NCBI GenBank assembly: GCA_003550305.1
Contig: QKYT01000291.1
Location: forward strand, 21,539 to 85,538
Length of the DNA stretch: 64,000 nucleotides
Reading direction: 5' to 3'
Source of the DNA: Glomus cerebriforme
Lineage: Eukaryota > Glomeromycota > Glomeromycetes > Glomerales > Glomeraceae
Positions 21,409 to 33,552 of this stretch are shown piece after piece; the stretch's first letter is position 1; each line of letters starts with the position of its first letter. The notes beneath the pieces are model-generated. The model saw nothing but the letters and a program-made list of their open reading frames with translations, had not been told where the DNA came from and searched no databases. Made by a program: the position numbers and the translations under genes.

Positions 21409-22760
21409 TTAAAAATATTTTAAATCACATATAAGTTGTTCATAAATTTCGGTGCCGCATTTACTACAATATCTTGTTCCACCACTACTACTTTCAGCAC
21501 CTTTATCCTTAGCCATTTGACTCACTTCATTCTTTTCTGTTTCTTCATCCATCTCTTTATTCTGAGCCACTTCATTCATCTCTGTTTCTACATCCATCTC
21601 TTTATTCTGAGCCACTTCATTCATTTCTGTTTCTTCAAGACCAATCGCGTTCATTTTTGTTCTTTCAACAATATTCATTTCTTTGTTCTCGACCACTTCA
21701 TCCATTTGATACGCTTCATTCAATTCTGTTTCTTCATCAACAATAATATCTATCTTCTTATTACTAATCTCTTCATTCTCCATTTCTGTTTCCTCAACGT
21801 CAGAAATCTTTTCGGTCATTTGATACATTTTATTCATTTCTGTTTCGCGATTATCAACATCGAGATCATTCGTTTCTTCATTCTGGTTCATTTCATTCAT
21901 TCTTGATTCTTCAACATCAACCTTTTCAGCCATTTGATTCACTTTATTCATTTCAATTTCACGATTATCAACATCAAGATCTTCAACCTCGGCCACTTGA
22001 TTCATTTCATTTATTTCCGTTTCTTCAACATAAATCTTGTCAGGCATCTGATTCGTATCATAAGCTTCATTATGATAAGTAACGTCCGACATATCTTCAT
22101 TATCGATCACTTGACTCAATTTATTCAAGTGATTATCATCATTATAGACAACATCAGTCATTTTTTCATTCTCACCATTATCAGCATCAATAACTTCATT
22201 TTCATTAGTTTCATTCATTTCAACATCAAGAACATTAGCATTTTCATTGACATTTTCATCAAACATATCAAGTAATTCCTTAATATATCCTTGATTTTTT
22301 GAATTATTCTTTACGAGTATTTCATTGACCTTTGGTTCATTCTTTTGAACGATTTCCCGTTTTTTCGGTCTTGGTTTAGTCTTTTTGATTATTTCTTGTT
22401 TCTTTGGTTTATTCTTTTCCTGTTTTTTTGGTTTATTTTTTTGAGCCATTTCTTTTTGATACTTTGGATCATTCTTTTTATTATTCGGTCTATTATCAGT
22501 AAGTATATAATAAAAAGAAAATTTATTTTAAAAGAAATTTTATTTTTTTATTTTTTTTTTTGTTTAAAAAGATTAATCGACTAAAAATATGTCACTTACG
22601 AATAACGCCATGCTCTTGCAGCTTGTACAAAAACTTCCCTATGAGGTAAGTTCGGATTATTTGCTTTAATAGCAGCGATTTCTTCCCTCATATGAAGTTG
22701 ATAAGGTCCCAACTTCTTTCTAGATTTTCTTCTTCTAGTTCTTCTTGATGATTGACCCAT
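21409..22760 (-). CDS. HMG-box/YABBY-like protein with acidic repeat tail
   Basis: Two exons, 22760-22600 and 22489-21409 (intron 110 nt), predict 413 residues. The start MGQSSRRTRRRKSRKKLG is very basic. It is followed by GPYQLHMREEIAAIKANNPN and LPHREVFVQAARAWRYSPNN, which matches the 'SPYN-FMKEE-KIK..NP..SH.EAF..AA.NW' pattern of HMG-box/YABBY DNA-binding domains. A second basic stretch (NKPKKQEKNKPKKQE) leads into about 250 residues of Glu/Asn/Met-rich repeats (units like EETEMNEVAQNKEMD). The extreme C terminus has RYCSKCGTEIYEQLICDL, a half zinc-ribbon. The likely role is a nuclear chromatin or DNA-bending protein with an acidic regulatory tail; the tail is far longer than in typical HMGB proteins. 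The intron was missed if the gene is started at the internal Met at 22449. Confidence 0.75.
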
Positions 22761-24193
22761 CTTTAACTTAAAGAGTGAGATGAAAAAAAAAAGAGAAAAT
22801 AAAATGGAACAAACAAAATTGTTTACATATAATTTTATTTTTTTATTTTTTCGCTTTGCGCTTTTTTTTCCTTTTTTTTTTTTTTCTTTTTTAACCTTAT
22901 TTATAAATTAACTATTTATTCATGATTGGTCATGTTTGGTCAATGGTATTGGTCGGTCGTTATGGTTTGTCATTATTAGTAACTTAAAATTGGTTTAATT
23001 AAATTTTTTTTATAATCTGGTTTTATAGTTATTATGTAGATATTTGGTAGATGTTTGGTAGATATTATCACAACATTCCCCCCTCGATTCACGTTAGACA
23101 CATAACAGGTTTTTTTTTTAAGAAAAAAAACTTTTTTTTTCCCTTAGATTCGAAATCTTTTTTTAAAAAAAATTATTTTTTATTTAAATTTGTTTGAAAT
23201 TTTATTTTTTAAATTTTATTTGAAAAAAAATTGTATAAAATAAAAATAAATCGTTATGAACTTATGATGTATCGCGTTTTAATTATTATTCGTTGTCTAA
23301 ATGCAACGAACGATCTAAGTTTGATCAATTACATCACCTGTTACACATAATTTCTAAAAAAATGCGCAGCAAGTCTACGAAATACAAATAGTCACGTGAA
23401 TCTAAACGATAAGTAAATAATAAAAAAAAAACAAAAAACGGAAAAAGTTTCAATTGGCAGATTTAAAAAGATGAAACTGTGAAAAAAACGCGTCAAAAAA
23501 AAAAAGAATTTTTTTTTTTTTTATATAAATTTCAAACTCCGCATTTAAAGATAAAAAAGAATTCAATTCATGATCAAATTTATTTATTTGTTAAAACATT
23601 AACACAAATGCGTCTTTAATATAAAAATAATTCCTATTTACTAGTTTTTTATACAAATTTCGTTCACAAAAAAAAAATATATAATAGAAAATAAAATATC
23701 CTTTTCCATCTAAATGCTATATACAATAATACAGAAAAAAAACTTTTTAAAAAAAAAGCTAATAATAATAAAATAATAATACTTTTTTTTAAAAAAAAAA
23801 TCAAAATTTTTTCTAAATTTTATAATAATGACAAAATAATATATATGATTAATAATAAAAACTTGTTTAATGTTGTTACATTTATTAGTTTTTTTTTTTT
23901 TTTTTGAATTTATAAAAACAATTCAAAATAATGATTATTTTCCCCTCATTCCCATACTATTCCCATGCTATTCCCGTACCATTCCGGTACCATTCCATTC
24001 CCAATATACTACTATTACACCATTTCCATACCATTCCGGCATTCCCACTATACCATTCCTACTAAAATGGTATAACCAAACCACAACGCTAAGATTAATA
24101 ATAATAATTTTTTTTTTTCTCATTTTTTTTTTTATGAAGGGTATTTAAAAAAATAATAATGTCCAATAATATTAATTTTATAAATTTAAATAC
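22761..24193. other. Non-coding stretch with homopolymers
   Basis: Long poly-T and poly-A runs throughout. No gene supported. Confidence 0.5.
23942..24071. repeat. CATTCC-type minisatellite
   Basis: Degenerate tandem motif of 5-9 bases (ATTCCCATACTATTCCCATG; GTACCATTCCGGTACCATTC), equivalent to GGAATGG on the other strand. It ends at an ATGGTATAACC-like border. The GGAAT core resembles known eukaryotic satellite motifs, but the copy number is low. Confidence 0.7.
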
Positions 24194-27100
24194 CTATTCA
24201 AGTCTTGAAACAAAGGCGGGATCAACCCAACCTCTTTCCTGAGTATCTTCATTAATTGCAAACCACCATTGTCCATCGTCATGAATATGTATGATTCTTA
24301 CTAAAATTCCTTTTTCAAAATTTAATTCATTTTTTTCTTTGCTCTTATTTACATATAGTGTTTGACATAAAAATGATTCATTTTCTCCTCCTGCTAATGT
24401 TTTATCATCGTCATCATGAATTGCAATTGCACTATCCGTCGCATATTTTTTATGCGCCGAATACTTATTAGCTTGTTTTTGTTTCATAGCATTAAAATTA
24501 AATTCACTGAAATCAGAAGAATTCCTTATTGTATTTGAAGAATTTGAATTCCATGATAATCGTTCTATTAAAAATGGATGACGTAAGCAGTTGAAATAAA
24601 AAAAAATATATATATATACAGTATATATTTTTTTAAAAAAAGTATTAAATATTAAACATTATATACCGTTTTCATCCCACCATCCAGCGTTTCTGTTTCC
24701 GTATTCTTTAGGATCTTTAGATACTTTAAAAAATTAGAAAAATATATTTCAAATTTAATGAATTAATTAAATTAACATGAAATTATATTAAACGTAAAAA
24801 TATTAATAGTTTACCTGAACGTTTTCTAATATTATCAGCTTTCCTTGAAGATCCTGATGAATCTGACAAATTACCACTGGGACTTCTTCCTCTTCCATTA
24901 TCATTTAAATTTGGTCCAGATATGAATCCTAATAATAAAAAAAAGAAATATTAGAAATATTGTAATTAATTATAACAACGAATATTAAAACTCTTTAATT
25001 ACCTGTCGGACTAGTTAATAAAACAAAACTTTTCAATAGATCATCTATTCCTAACTTTTCATGATAATGTTGTGTATATTCTAATATTATATCCATTTCT
25101 CTTAAAACCAATTCTCTATTAGAGGAAACATGATCTAATGCTTTAGAGTCTATAAATTTACAAAAGTATTGTCTAAAATCCATTCCTATTTGTTGATAAA
25201 GTCTAGATTGGATTTTGATAAATTCTTGAGCTATTATATCAAAATATTGTGTTATCAATTTAAAGAAACTAGGTAACTCTTCGTGTAATTGTGCTGAAAT
25301 TGATGTAAAAGCGTCCGCAGATTGTTGAAGATGTTTATCAAGCTTTTTTTTTTTTAAAAAAAAACAGAATATGTACAAAATATGTATCTATATTAATAAA
25401 CTTGAAAAAAAAAACATAATAAAATTTTCAAAAAAGTCAACTTACTGTTCCACCTTTAGCTTTTATTGCCATCGCTCTATCATAATCCAAAATTTTTCTC
25501 TCCCTCTTTTTCATAACAGCAGCAGGAGCTTTAAATAATTCCAAAAATCTTTCAATTTGTGGATATATGTTTTTCTTGACTGCTTCCTCCTACATTAATT
25601 ACAAAAAAGTGTTGTTAATTATATAAGGTTTGAACCGTAAATCTTATATACTTTTAATAATTATTTATAATAAACGTACCATTTCTCTTCCATGTGTTGG
25701 TGCAATTTCCCTAATAGCTTTTACATATTCTACTAATTTTCTATGTTCAGGACTATTCTTGGAATCAAGCATATAGAATTCTTCAAAGGTTTCGGCTATA
25801 CGCTGTTGATCTTCAAAATATACTAATAAAAAAAGAATATATAACCTGTTAATACATATATCAAATAAAAATTTTTTGATTATAATGTACTTACTTTTAA
25901 CGACCTTTACCCATTCCTTTACATTTTTGGATAATTGCTGTCCTCGAAATTCCAAATTCTTGAACTTTTCAACATATAAATTGTAAAGTTCATCTTCAGT
26001 AGCTTTGGCAATGCCAGTAGCATGTTTAATCTATAAAATATATAATGATCATTAGTCATATATAATCATTGGATGGGGGATAAAAATATTCGATCTTTAA
26101 CTAATATTCCCCAATAATACACAATAATTATTTAACATACCATTTGACCTCTCCTTGTTATTGACTTTGTTATGCCATGACTATTAAAAAAAAAAAAATT
26201 ATAAAATTAATACTTAACAAAATTAAAAATTTAAAAAATACATATATGAAATCACAAAAAAATACGAACACAAGCTATTAAAATTTAAAAAGGAAAAAAA
26301 AAACAAAAATTACATTAGTATAAATAAATAAAAATTTTTTAAAACATTATATTATTAAAAACAAGATTCTTAAAAATACTTACGTCGGCATCAGTTTTTT
26401 TCTTACTACCAACTATTTTTTCGACAATATCTTTCCGTCGCTTGATTTCATTTATTCTTTCAGCGACATTTTGTATTTCAGTAAATGCAGATTTCAGCTC
26501 TTCAAAATCTGGATGTGAAGGCTTTGTAAGTGCTACGATTTGCTATAAAGAACGTAAACATAAATTTTTTAAATTTTTATTTATTATAATAGTAATATAT
26601 TCACAAAGATTATAACGTAAATTCAAAATACCTGCAGTAACAGCGGATATTTTAATACACGTTGTACTGGTTTAATTAAAAGACTTGATATGTCCCAACT
26701 TCTCGTTCGACCTTCGCATTGATTTTTACATTTCTAAAAGAAAAAACATTTTAATAAACAAGAATAACACGAATAAACGTACATAAAATATTTTATTTAA
26801 ATAATTAAATAATAACCTGTAACCATCCTTGAACATTCTCATCCTTATCAAATTCTTGAAGCTTTTGAACAGCAGCTTCATGTCGTTTACAGTATTCACT
26901 ATATACCGCTTCCATCTTACTCTCATCAGCTTGTTGTCTTCTCATCTGTTAAAAATAAAATTAAAAACATGAGTTTATTTATTTTCCTATATACAACTTT
27001 TTCTTGTAACCCGAAATCCTAATCAATTTTTTTTTCAAAAAAAAAAAAAAAAAATTTTCATACCATCGTCATAAATGCTGCTCCTATGCTTGTATGATCA

Positions 27101-28395
27101 TTTTCATTTTGTAAATGTTTATCAATATCATCATCATCTGGACCTTCAATACCAGCTGCATTTTCCAATAATTGTAAGAAAGCTTCTGAAAAATCAATTA
27201 CTTCTTCTAAATTATTAAATATTGTTTTACAATCGAAACGATTAAAAATAGGAATTTCTTGTGCTGGTACTGAATACACCTAAAAAAAAAAAAAAATAAA
27301 CATTGATTAACAAACAATTTTTATTTTTCCTACTTCCTTAAATTTTTAATTACCTCTTCTAAAAGAACCATATCTTTGAAAAAGACCCTTTCCGTTTCTA
27401 CAAGTTCTTTTATGACATTCCATAACTTTTTTCTTCTTTTAAAATCTTTAGTTTCTTCATCTTCTTCGGGTTCAATTGGAGTAATTGGAGTAATTGATTC
27501 AGTTGAAATTGATGTTTCACTTTTGGGTCTAGATATTGGAAATATTTTATTTCTAAGTGTGGAAGGAGTAGAAGGAGAAGTAGGAGAAGAAGATTCTGTC
27601 GGAGATTTAGAAGAAGGAGTAGGTGGTAAATCCTTTGAAGTTTCAAAATCAAGTTCTGAATTTCTCGGTGAGAAATCAAGTAAATTAGCTATGCTTGTCC
27701 TATTTGCTTCAAAATCAGAAACTGTTTTTTTTGATGATATATTACTACTACTACTATTACTACTATTACTACTACTATTTAAACGGGAAGGTTTTTTACT
27801 TTTAATTGGTGGTGGTTGTGAATTTCCTCTTGAATTTTTTGAAACTTTTTTAACATCAATTTCTGGTATATAATTATGTTCAGCTACATCTATCCATTCC
27901 CTACTAAAGTTTTCATCATCAATTATAGGAATATTAGTAGTATTTGATTTAGATTTAGGATCAGATTGTGGTGTTATAGATTCAAGAGATCGTGATTTTA
28001 CAGTTTTTTTCACGGTATTAGTCTTAATATTTCGATTTGTTGAATTCGTACGTGTTTTATTAACATTATTATTCGTATTCTTTTCTGTGATAGGTTTAGG
28101 ACTTGCAGTTCTTTCTATTGGACTTTTAGGTTTATTACGGTTAGTAAGCGCGGCAGGCTTTTTTGTTGGATTCGGTAACTTTTGATGATATATTTATATA
28201 TTTAAAAATAATAAGAGAAAAAAATTAATTTAATAATTATATGTTTATAATTTTTTTTTAAAGCATTAAATAAAGATGTAACTCACTTACCGTTCCATCT
28301 GAAACTTGAGATTGTTGAAATTTAGCTCTAATATCACCAAATGGTAAAGAACTTTCATCAATTACAGTAGTAGTAGACTTATTATTATTATTGTG

Positions 28396-28443
<48 letters not shown>

Positions 28444-28628
28444 TATTGATCTTTCACGTGAATTAAATGATTTTTGTTTTTTAAGAGTAACAGTAGGAAC
28501 AGGTAATCTTGGAGATAAAGGAAGAGAAGGAGCCAAAAGAGGTTTATTAAAATTTTTATTATTATGATTATTATTTTTTATAATATTATTATCATCTTTA
28601 TCTTCAAAAACACTTGATAATCTATGAA
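24194..28628 (-). CDS. RhoGEF (DH)-BAR-SH3 protein, dynamin-binding-protein (Tuba)-like; 5' partial
   Basis: Fourteen exons on the minus strand: 28628(gap)-28291, 28178-27354, 27279-27064, 26945-26817, 26733-26632, 26542-26384, 26180-26141, 26030-25895, 25822-25680, 25589-25446, 25342-25003, 24928-24815, 24723-24667 and 24564-24194. A long Ser/Asn/Pro-rich N terminus (with poly-Asn) leads to a DH domain starting LWNVIKELVETERVFFKDM and containing the signature LLIKPVQRVLKYPLLLQ. A helical BAR-like region follows (YNLYVEKFKNLEFRGQQLSK to QYFDIIAQEFIKIQSRLYQQ) and then a C-terminal SH3 (LNFEKGILVRII; DDGQWWFA; GWVDPAFVSRLE). Known relatives activate Cdc42/Rho at curved membranes and couple actin to endocytosis or polarity. 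Exons 6 and 7 are out of frame by one base at an A7 run (26395-26401), probably an assembly error. The first exon enters the N gap. Confidence 0.88.
28384..28441. repeat. (ATT)n trinucleotide repeat encoding poly-Asn
   Basis: Tandem ATT/TTA on the plus strand is read as AAT codons in the N-terminal exon of the RhoGEF gene, giving about 16 consecutive Asn interrupted by His. It is a length-variable microsatellite inside a coding exon. Confidence 0.85.
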
Positions 28629-29483
28629 NNNNNNNNNNNNNNNNNNNNNNNNNNNNNNNNNNNNNNNNNNNNNNNNNNNNNNNNNNNNNNNNNNNNNNNN
28701 NNNNNNNNNNNNNNNNNNNNNNNNNNNNNNNNNNNNNNNNNNNNNNNNNNNNNNNNNNNNNNNNNNNNNNNNNNNNNNNNNNNNNNNNNNNNNNNNNNNN
28801 NNNNNNNNNNNNNNNNNNNNNNNNNNNNNNNNNNNNNNNNNNNNNNNNNNNNNNNNNNNNNNNNNNNNNNNNNNNNNNNNNNNNNNNNNNNNNNNNNNNN
28901 NNNNNNNNNNNNNNNNNNNNNNNNNNNNNNNNNNNNNNNNNNNNNNNNNNNNNNNNNNNNNNNNNNNNNNNNNNNNNNNNNNNNNNNNNNNNNNNNNNNN
29001 NNNNNNNNNNNNNNNNNNNNNNNNNNNNNNNNNNNNNNNNNNNNNNNNNNNNNNNNNNNNNNNNNNNNNNNNNNNNNNNNNNNNNNNNNNNNNNNNNNNN
29101 NNNNNNNNNNNNNNNNNNNNNNNNNNNNNNNNNNNNNNNNNNNNNNNNNNNNNNNNNNNNNNNNNNNNNNNNNNNNNNNNNNNNNNNNNNNNNNNNNNNN
29201 NNNNNNNNNNNNNNNNNNNNNNNNNNNNNNNNNNNNNNNNNNNNNNNNNNNNNNNNNNNNNNNNNNNNNNNNNNNNNNNNNNNNNNNNNNNNNNNNNNNN
29301 NNNNNNNNNNNNNNNNNNNNNNNNNNNNNNNNNNNNNNNNNNNNNNNNNNNNNNNNNNNNNNNNNNNNNNNNNNNNNNNNNNNNNNNNNNNNNNNNNNNN
29401 NNNNNNNNNNNNNNNNNNNNNNNNNNNNNNNNNNNNNNNNNNNNNNNNNNNNNNNNNNNNNNNNNNNNNNNNNNNNNNNNNNN
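28629..29483. other. Assembly gap (N run)
   Basis: 855 undetermined bases. The gap interrupts the 5' end of the RhoGEF gene. Confidence 1.
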
Positions 29484-29630
29484 CAAAAAATTTTCTTTTT
29501 TGATATTTTGATCTAAATAATTCAAAAAATAATTTGTGTATCCATGTGGCTTCATTTTTGTACGAAATCTTTGTTCTAAATGTTTCACTACATTTAGTGA
29601 AATACTTTGTCGAACATAGTAAAACGGCAT
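29484..29630 (-). CDS. Possible 5' coding segment, partial
   Basis: An ATG at 29630 opens a 49-codon frame (MPFYYVRQSISLNVVKHLEQ; FLNYLDQNIKKENFL) that runs without a stop into the N gap. It is on the same strand as the RhoGEF gene, so it could be that gene's true N terminus, but it may be a separate gene. No domain is recognisable. Confidence 0.4.
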
Positions 29631-31535
29631 GGGTTGTGTAAATGTTTAAACTTTAGCCCAATCTTCAAAAGTAAAAAAAAAAATTTTTTTTTTTTTGATT
29701 ACAATTTTGGTAAAACTTTCATTGTATAAATAATATGAATAATATAAATAATACTGTATTATTAAACTGCGGGGGGAATATTTCTTTCATTACAGATTTA
29801 CGTCATATGAAACCATACTTTTTGGGGATAACAAATTCATTTGGTATCTGCCTAGTTTTCTTAGCCCAAAATCCTTTTACAATTTTGAAGGAATCCAATT
29901 ACTAATTGAGGGAAATTAATAATCCTTATGCATTGTTTCTTTCAAACAAAAAAAAGAAAAAAAAATCCGGAAACACGTAATCACGTGGAATCCGAAGCGC
30001 AGTTCCGGACAAGTACAATATCATTGTCAATAAAAAATGATATAATGATAGTCACACGAAGATGAAACCATATCATTTGAATATCAAATATTTTGACAAA
30101 ATTTTTAATGAATTTAAATATCGTTTTATTATATTAACAAAAAAGGAAAATTAAATTTGAATTTCTTTTTTATCTTTTTCATTTGATTTTTTTTTATGAT
30201 AAAGAAAAAGAGATGTTTTAATTTTGGGGGGAAATAAGTCAGTTTTTGTTTCATTTTAATTTATTTGGATTTAAACTAACCATTTATTAATTTTTAGTCA
30301 AATGCATTAACCCCAAATAGTCTTGTTTTTCATGTTATACATTACTTTAAACTTTTTGGGTCGTAATAACATGGAGATGTGACATTTAAACATTTATATT
30401 ATTAAATAATATGCAAATAATCACTCCATGTGTTATCGGTGAAACCAGACCCCCTTTTAATTTTGAGTCACGTATCATACATATGATTGCGTTTTATAAT
30501 GAAGAAACCGACATTTTAAGTTCAATAGTTTTCCAGATAAGATGATATTAAAAAAAAAATTTTTTTTTTCTTTTTTTCTACGAAAATGGAATTTTTTGTA
30601 CATCTGATTTTTTAAAATATTTTTGAATTATTATTTGTATTTTATTTATTTATTATTTATTTTTTTTTTTTATTTGAACAGGTGTTTTAATATTTTTCTA
30701 TTTTATAATAACGGGTTTCAATAGGTCCAAGAAAGAAATTAAAGAAATTTCCATATTATCAATTATTTTAGTTACACAATTCAATTTGTTAAAAAAACTT
30801 TTTTTGTCATGACATCAGATTATTTTTCAGTACATAGATTATTTTTTTTCATTGTTTATTTTTAGGGTTACCGAAAAAAAAAACATTTTGAAACATAAAT
30901 AAATTATCATTACTAACTTTGATAAGAAAAAATTATTTATTAAAGAATATCTGATATCGTTTCAAGATTTTTTTTAACATTATCTGTTACCATAATTAGA
31001 AATTTTGACGTACTGAAACTATTAGAAATTTAGAATGTTTATTCATTTTATAGAATTATAAATTATAAATATATATAAAGTATGTTTCACAGTGTTTCAG
31101 GAATTTTTAGACAATCTTTTTTGACAATATTGTATCCCCATGATCAGTTATTCAGGTGATCAAAACAATGCGTAAAGTTATGGATCGACCAATTTTTTCT
31201 AAATTTTCTGAATGTAGTAGTAATAAAAGTAATGTTTTTTTTAGATTAGAAAGATATAAAAAAAAAAAAACAAAAGAAATCTAACAAACATACAAGCATT
31301 AGATTTTTTTTTTTTTTTTTTACTCCATATAAATAATAATTTATTATGGTTAGTTCTATCTAATATTGCTTAGTGCTTACTGTGTTAAATGTCATACACA
31401 TCTTATATTATAGATAAATAGAATCTTTATTTTTGTCTTCGTTTTTCAATATTTATACAACTTACTCCAGCAATAATCACTTAAAAATCAGTTAATCGTT
31501 CCATATCATCATTATTATTTTTTTTGGGATCTGAT
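29631..31535. other. Non-coding stretch
   Basis: AT-rich with long homopolymers. No gene was found on either strand. Confidence 0.5.
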
Positions 31536-32021
31536 TCATCTTTTTTTCATCCCTTTTTCAAGACCGTCAACTTTTTCTTTAAGTCCATCTACCTTTTCAT
31601 CCATTCTCCTTTCAATTCCATCAACTTTTTCGTCTATTCGTTTTTCAAGTCCATCGATTTTCTTAAATTGAGTCAAAAAAAATGTGTTAAATAGTTTCCC
31701 ATAAAAGTAGAATAATTAATTTTTCAATCATGTATTAAAGTAACTACCTCCTTTATCGGACCATTATTTAACTTGATCATATAGTCTACTGTATATAATG
31801 ATCCTCCTATTGTTCCACTAACAGTACTTGCTAATTTAGCAAAGACTTTAATCTCTTTCGAATGTTTTCGGAAAGTTTTGATTAAAGGATCTAAATAAAT
31901 AAATAAATATACAAAAAGATTTATATACAGTATATATTGACTTATTTTTTTTTTTACTGTACTTACTTTCAGCTTTCACTAAAGATGAATAGATTTGTTT
32001 AATTCTATAAAAGCGAGACAT
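31536..32021 (-). CDS. Small coiled-coil protein with tandem 11-residue repeats
   Basis: Three short exons with good splice sites: 32021-31967, 31890-31748 and 31661-31536, giving 107 residues. The N terminus MSRFYRIKQIYSSLVKAE is basic and amphipathic. The middle exon encodes IKVFAKLASTVSGTIGGSLY, a glycine-bearing hydrophobic stretch that might associate with membrane. The last exon encodes a regular repeat (EKIDGLEKRIDEKVDGIERR, then MDEKVDGLKEKVDGLEKG), a strong coiled coil. The frame ends in TGA after an A7 run; removing one A would extend it with KKDESDPKKNNNDDMERLTD to a TAA at about 31484, so the true C terminus is uncertain. The family is unknown. Confidence 0.6.
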
Positions 32022-32729
32022 TATGAATAGAAAAACTATAGAAAAATTCTATTATAAAAAAAAAAATATATTAGAGTTTTTTGATTGGTGATCCGCATTC
32101 ATCATGATTAACGAATCGTAATCCTGATTTACTGTATGTCAAAAAAAACAATTATGCTTAAAACAATTGTATCGGTATATCGGACAATATTATCATATTA
32201 TCAACCGAAAAAAAAAAAATTTTTTCCTTTAAGTTTATTTTAAATGAATTAACTTGAATCCGAATTTATCATATACAATTTTTTCAAGTTATACAGTATA
32301 TACAGTAATACTGTATATCTTTAATCTTTTCTATCCGAATATTACAGTCGTCCCCCTATAGGCAGTAGGCACCCCTCATATAAGAAGTTTCCTACTTATA
32401 ATTACACTAATGCCCCAATGCTGAATACATGAGATCATATTAAAATTCCTTACGCCATTAGATGGTCCCGAGGGGTGATTCTACAAATCTAATTAACTTT
32501 TTAAAAAAAAAAAATATTTGAAACATAATATTTTTTTATCATTTTTTTCTTATGATCGCACTCTTTTTAAAAAGATGATTGATCCAAGAAGTTATGATAT
32601 TCTGATAACGGAACTTTTCCGGGAAAGATCACGAAATAGTTTTAAAAAAAAAAACTTATAGAATATCTTTCGAACTCTTTACAGAAATATGAATGAAATT
32701 ATGTAGGTCTATACACAGTCTTTTACACA
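32022..32729. other. Non-coding stretch
   Basis: It contains a small palindromic cluster (TACAGTATATACAGTAATAC) near 32294-32320. No gene was seen. Confidence 0.4.
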
Positions 32730-32840
32730 ACCGTAAAAATTAAAAGGCAAGATCAAGAATGTATATTTTCTCATAGACAAGAGTCACCAAAAACTTATAT
32801 GCGAGGACGTGTTGGGTGTGCCTCTTATTAAAAATGGTAT
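32730..32840 (+). pseudogene. Relic of retropepsin-like domain
   Basis: The reading LKGKIKNVYFLIDKSHQKLI then CEDVLGVPLIKN parallels INGKVKNIHFLVDMGSPRTY and ICEKV of the gene at 38454-39291, with the catalytic D-x-G-S region damaged (FLIDKSH). It lies immediately upstream of orphan kinase-tail exons. Confidence 0.45.
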
Positions 32841-33490
32841 CAATTTCAATTAGTATGAGAATTTTCCCAAATGTTGGTTCATTTAACTTTTTATTTTTAG
32901 ATACTCTAAGTGATTATAATAACGTAGGAATAATGCATCATACTTATATTGATGATGGTATGTAAATAATTTTATTTCAACTTTTTAATTATACAGATAA
33001 AGTAGATGTACACAATAATTCTAATCTTCATTCGGAGGAGCAAAATGATTTGGAAATTCCTGAAGGTAAATAATTTTTTTTAAATGATAGAATATTTTAA
33101 TCTTAAAATTAAATTACTGAAATTTATTTTAGACATTTAATGATAAATTTTTTATTAGATTAAATTTAAAGAATTTTATATTTGATTTATTATTTTTGAA
33201 TTATTTTAAACACTAAGATTTTAGATGTCTTACAATGTTTCTTAGTTCGTAATTTAAATAGTTCATAAATTATTAAATTATCAATTTTTTTACAATAAAT
33301 TTTAATTAAATTAATTTGGGTTTAAATATATTTATTATAAAGCATTACAACAAACATTAAATTCGAGCACACAAAAATTTAATAATTTATGAAGATTACG
33401 AAACCTTTTATAAAAATAATAAAAATAATGCGTGAGAGATAGCTCACTTACACGATAAAATTATACCTCAAAAAAAAAAAATTTTTTTTT
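32835..33490. repeat. Left copy of long direct repeat flanking kinase B
   Basis: It is near-identical over most of its length to 35601-36290, including introns and the 3' non-coding part (for example AAATGATAGAATATTTTAAT and ATTTTAGATGTCTTACAATG in both). It contains two orphan kinase-tail cassette exons (32901-32957, 57 nt; 32997-33065, 69 nt) and the mini-exon ACATTTAA (33133-33140). Kinase B lies between the two copies. Confidence 0.85.
32901..33140 (+). pseudogene. Orphan kinase-tail exons without a kinase domain
   Basis: Two phase-1 cassettes encode DTLSDYNNVGIMHHTYIDDG and DKVDVHNNSNLHSEEQNDLE+IPEG, followed by a terminal mini-exon giving EDI-stop. All splice borders are intact. No kinase core lies upstream (a retropepsin relic does), so these are remnants of a tandem kinase copy or of an unequal crossover. 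Confidence 0.65.
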
Positions 33491-33552
33491 CACCTCATAA
33501 AAGCTAATAAATGATCGTTGTGGCACATGGCACATGACACAATTGGCACAAG

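Noticed and set aside
21436..22275. Plus-strand frames rich in Phe/His/Ile opposite the acidic protein
   Set aside because: They are the reverse complement of the Glu/Met/Asn repeats; composition is explained by the antisense of GAA/ATG/AAT codons.
27376..27873. 165-codon plus-strand frame rich in Leu/Ser
   Set aside because: Antisense to the Ser-rich linker of the RhoGEF gene, which has consistent splicing and domains.
28578..29630. Long frames spanning the N gap
   Set aside because: The frames exist only because N bases are read through; only the flanking real sequence was considered.
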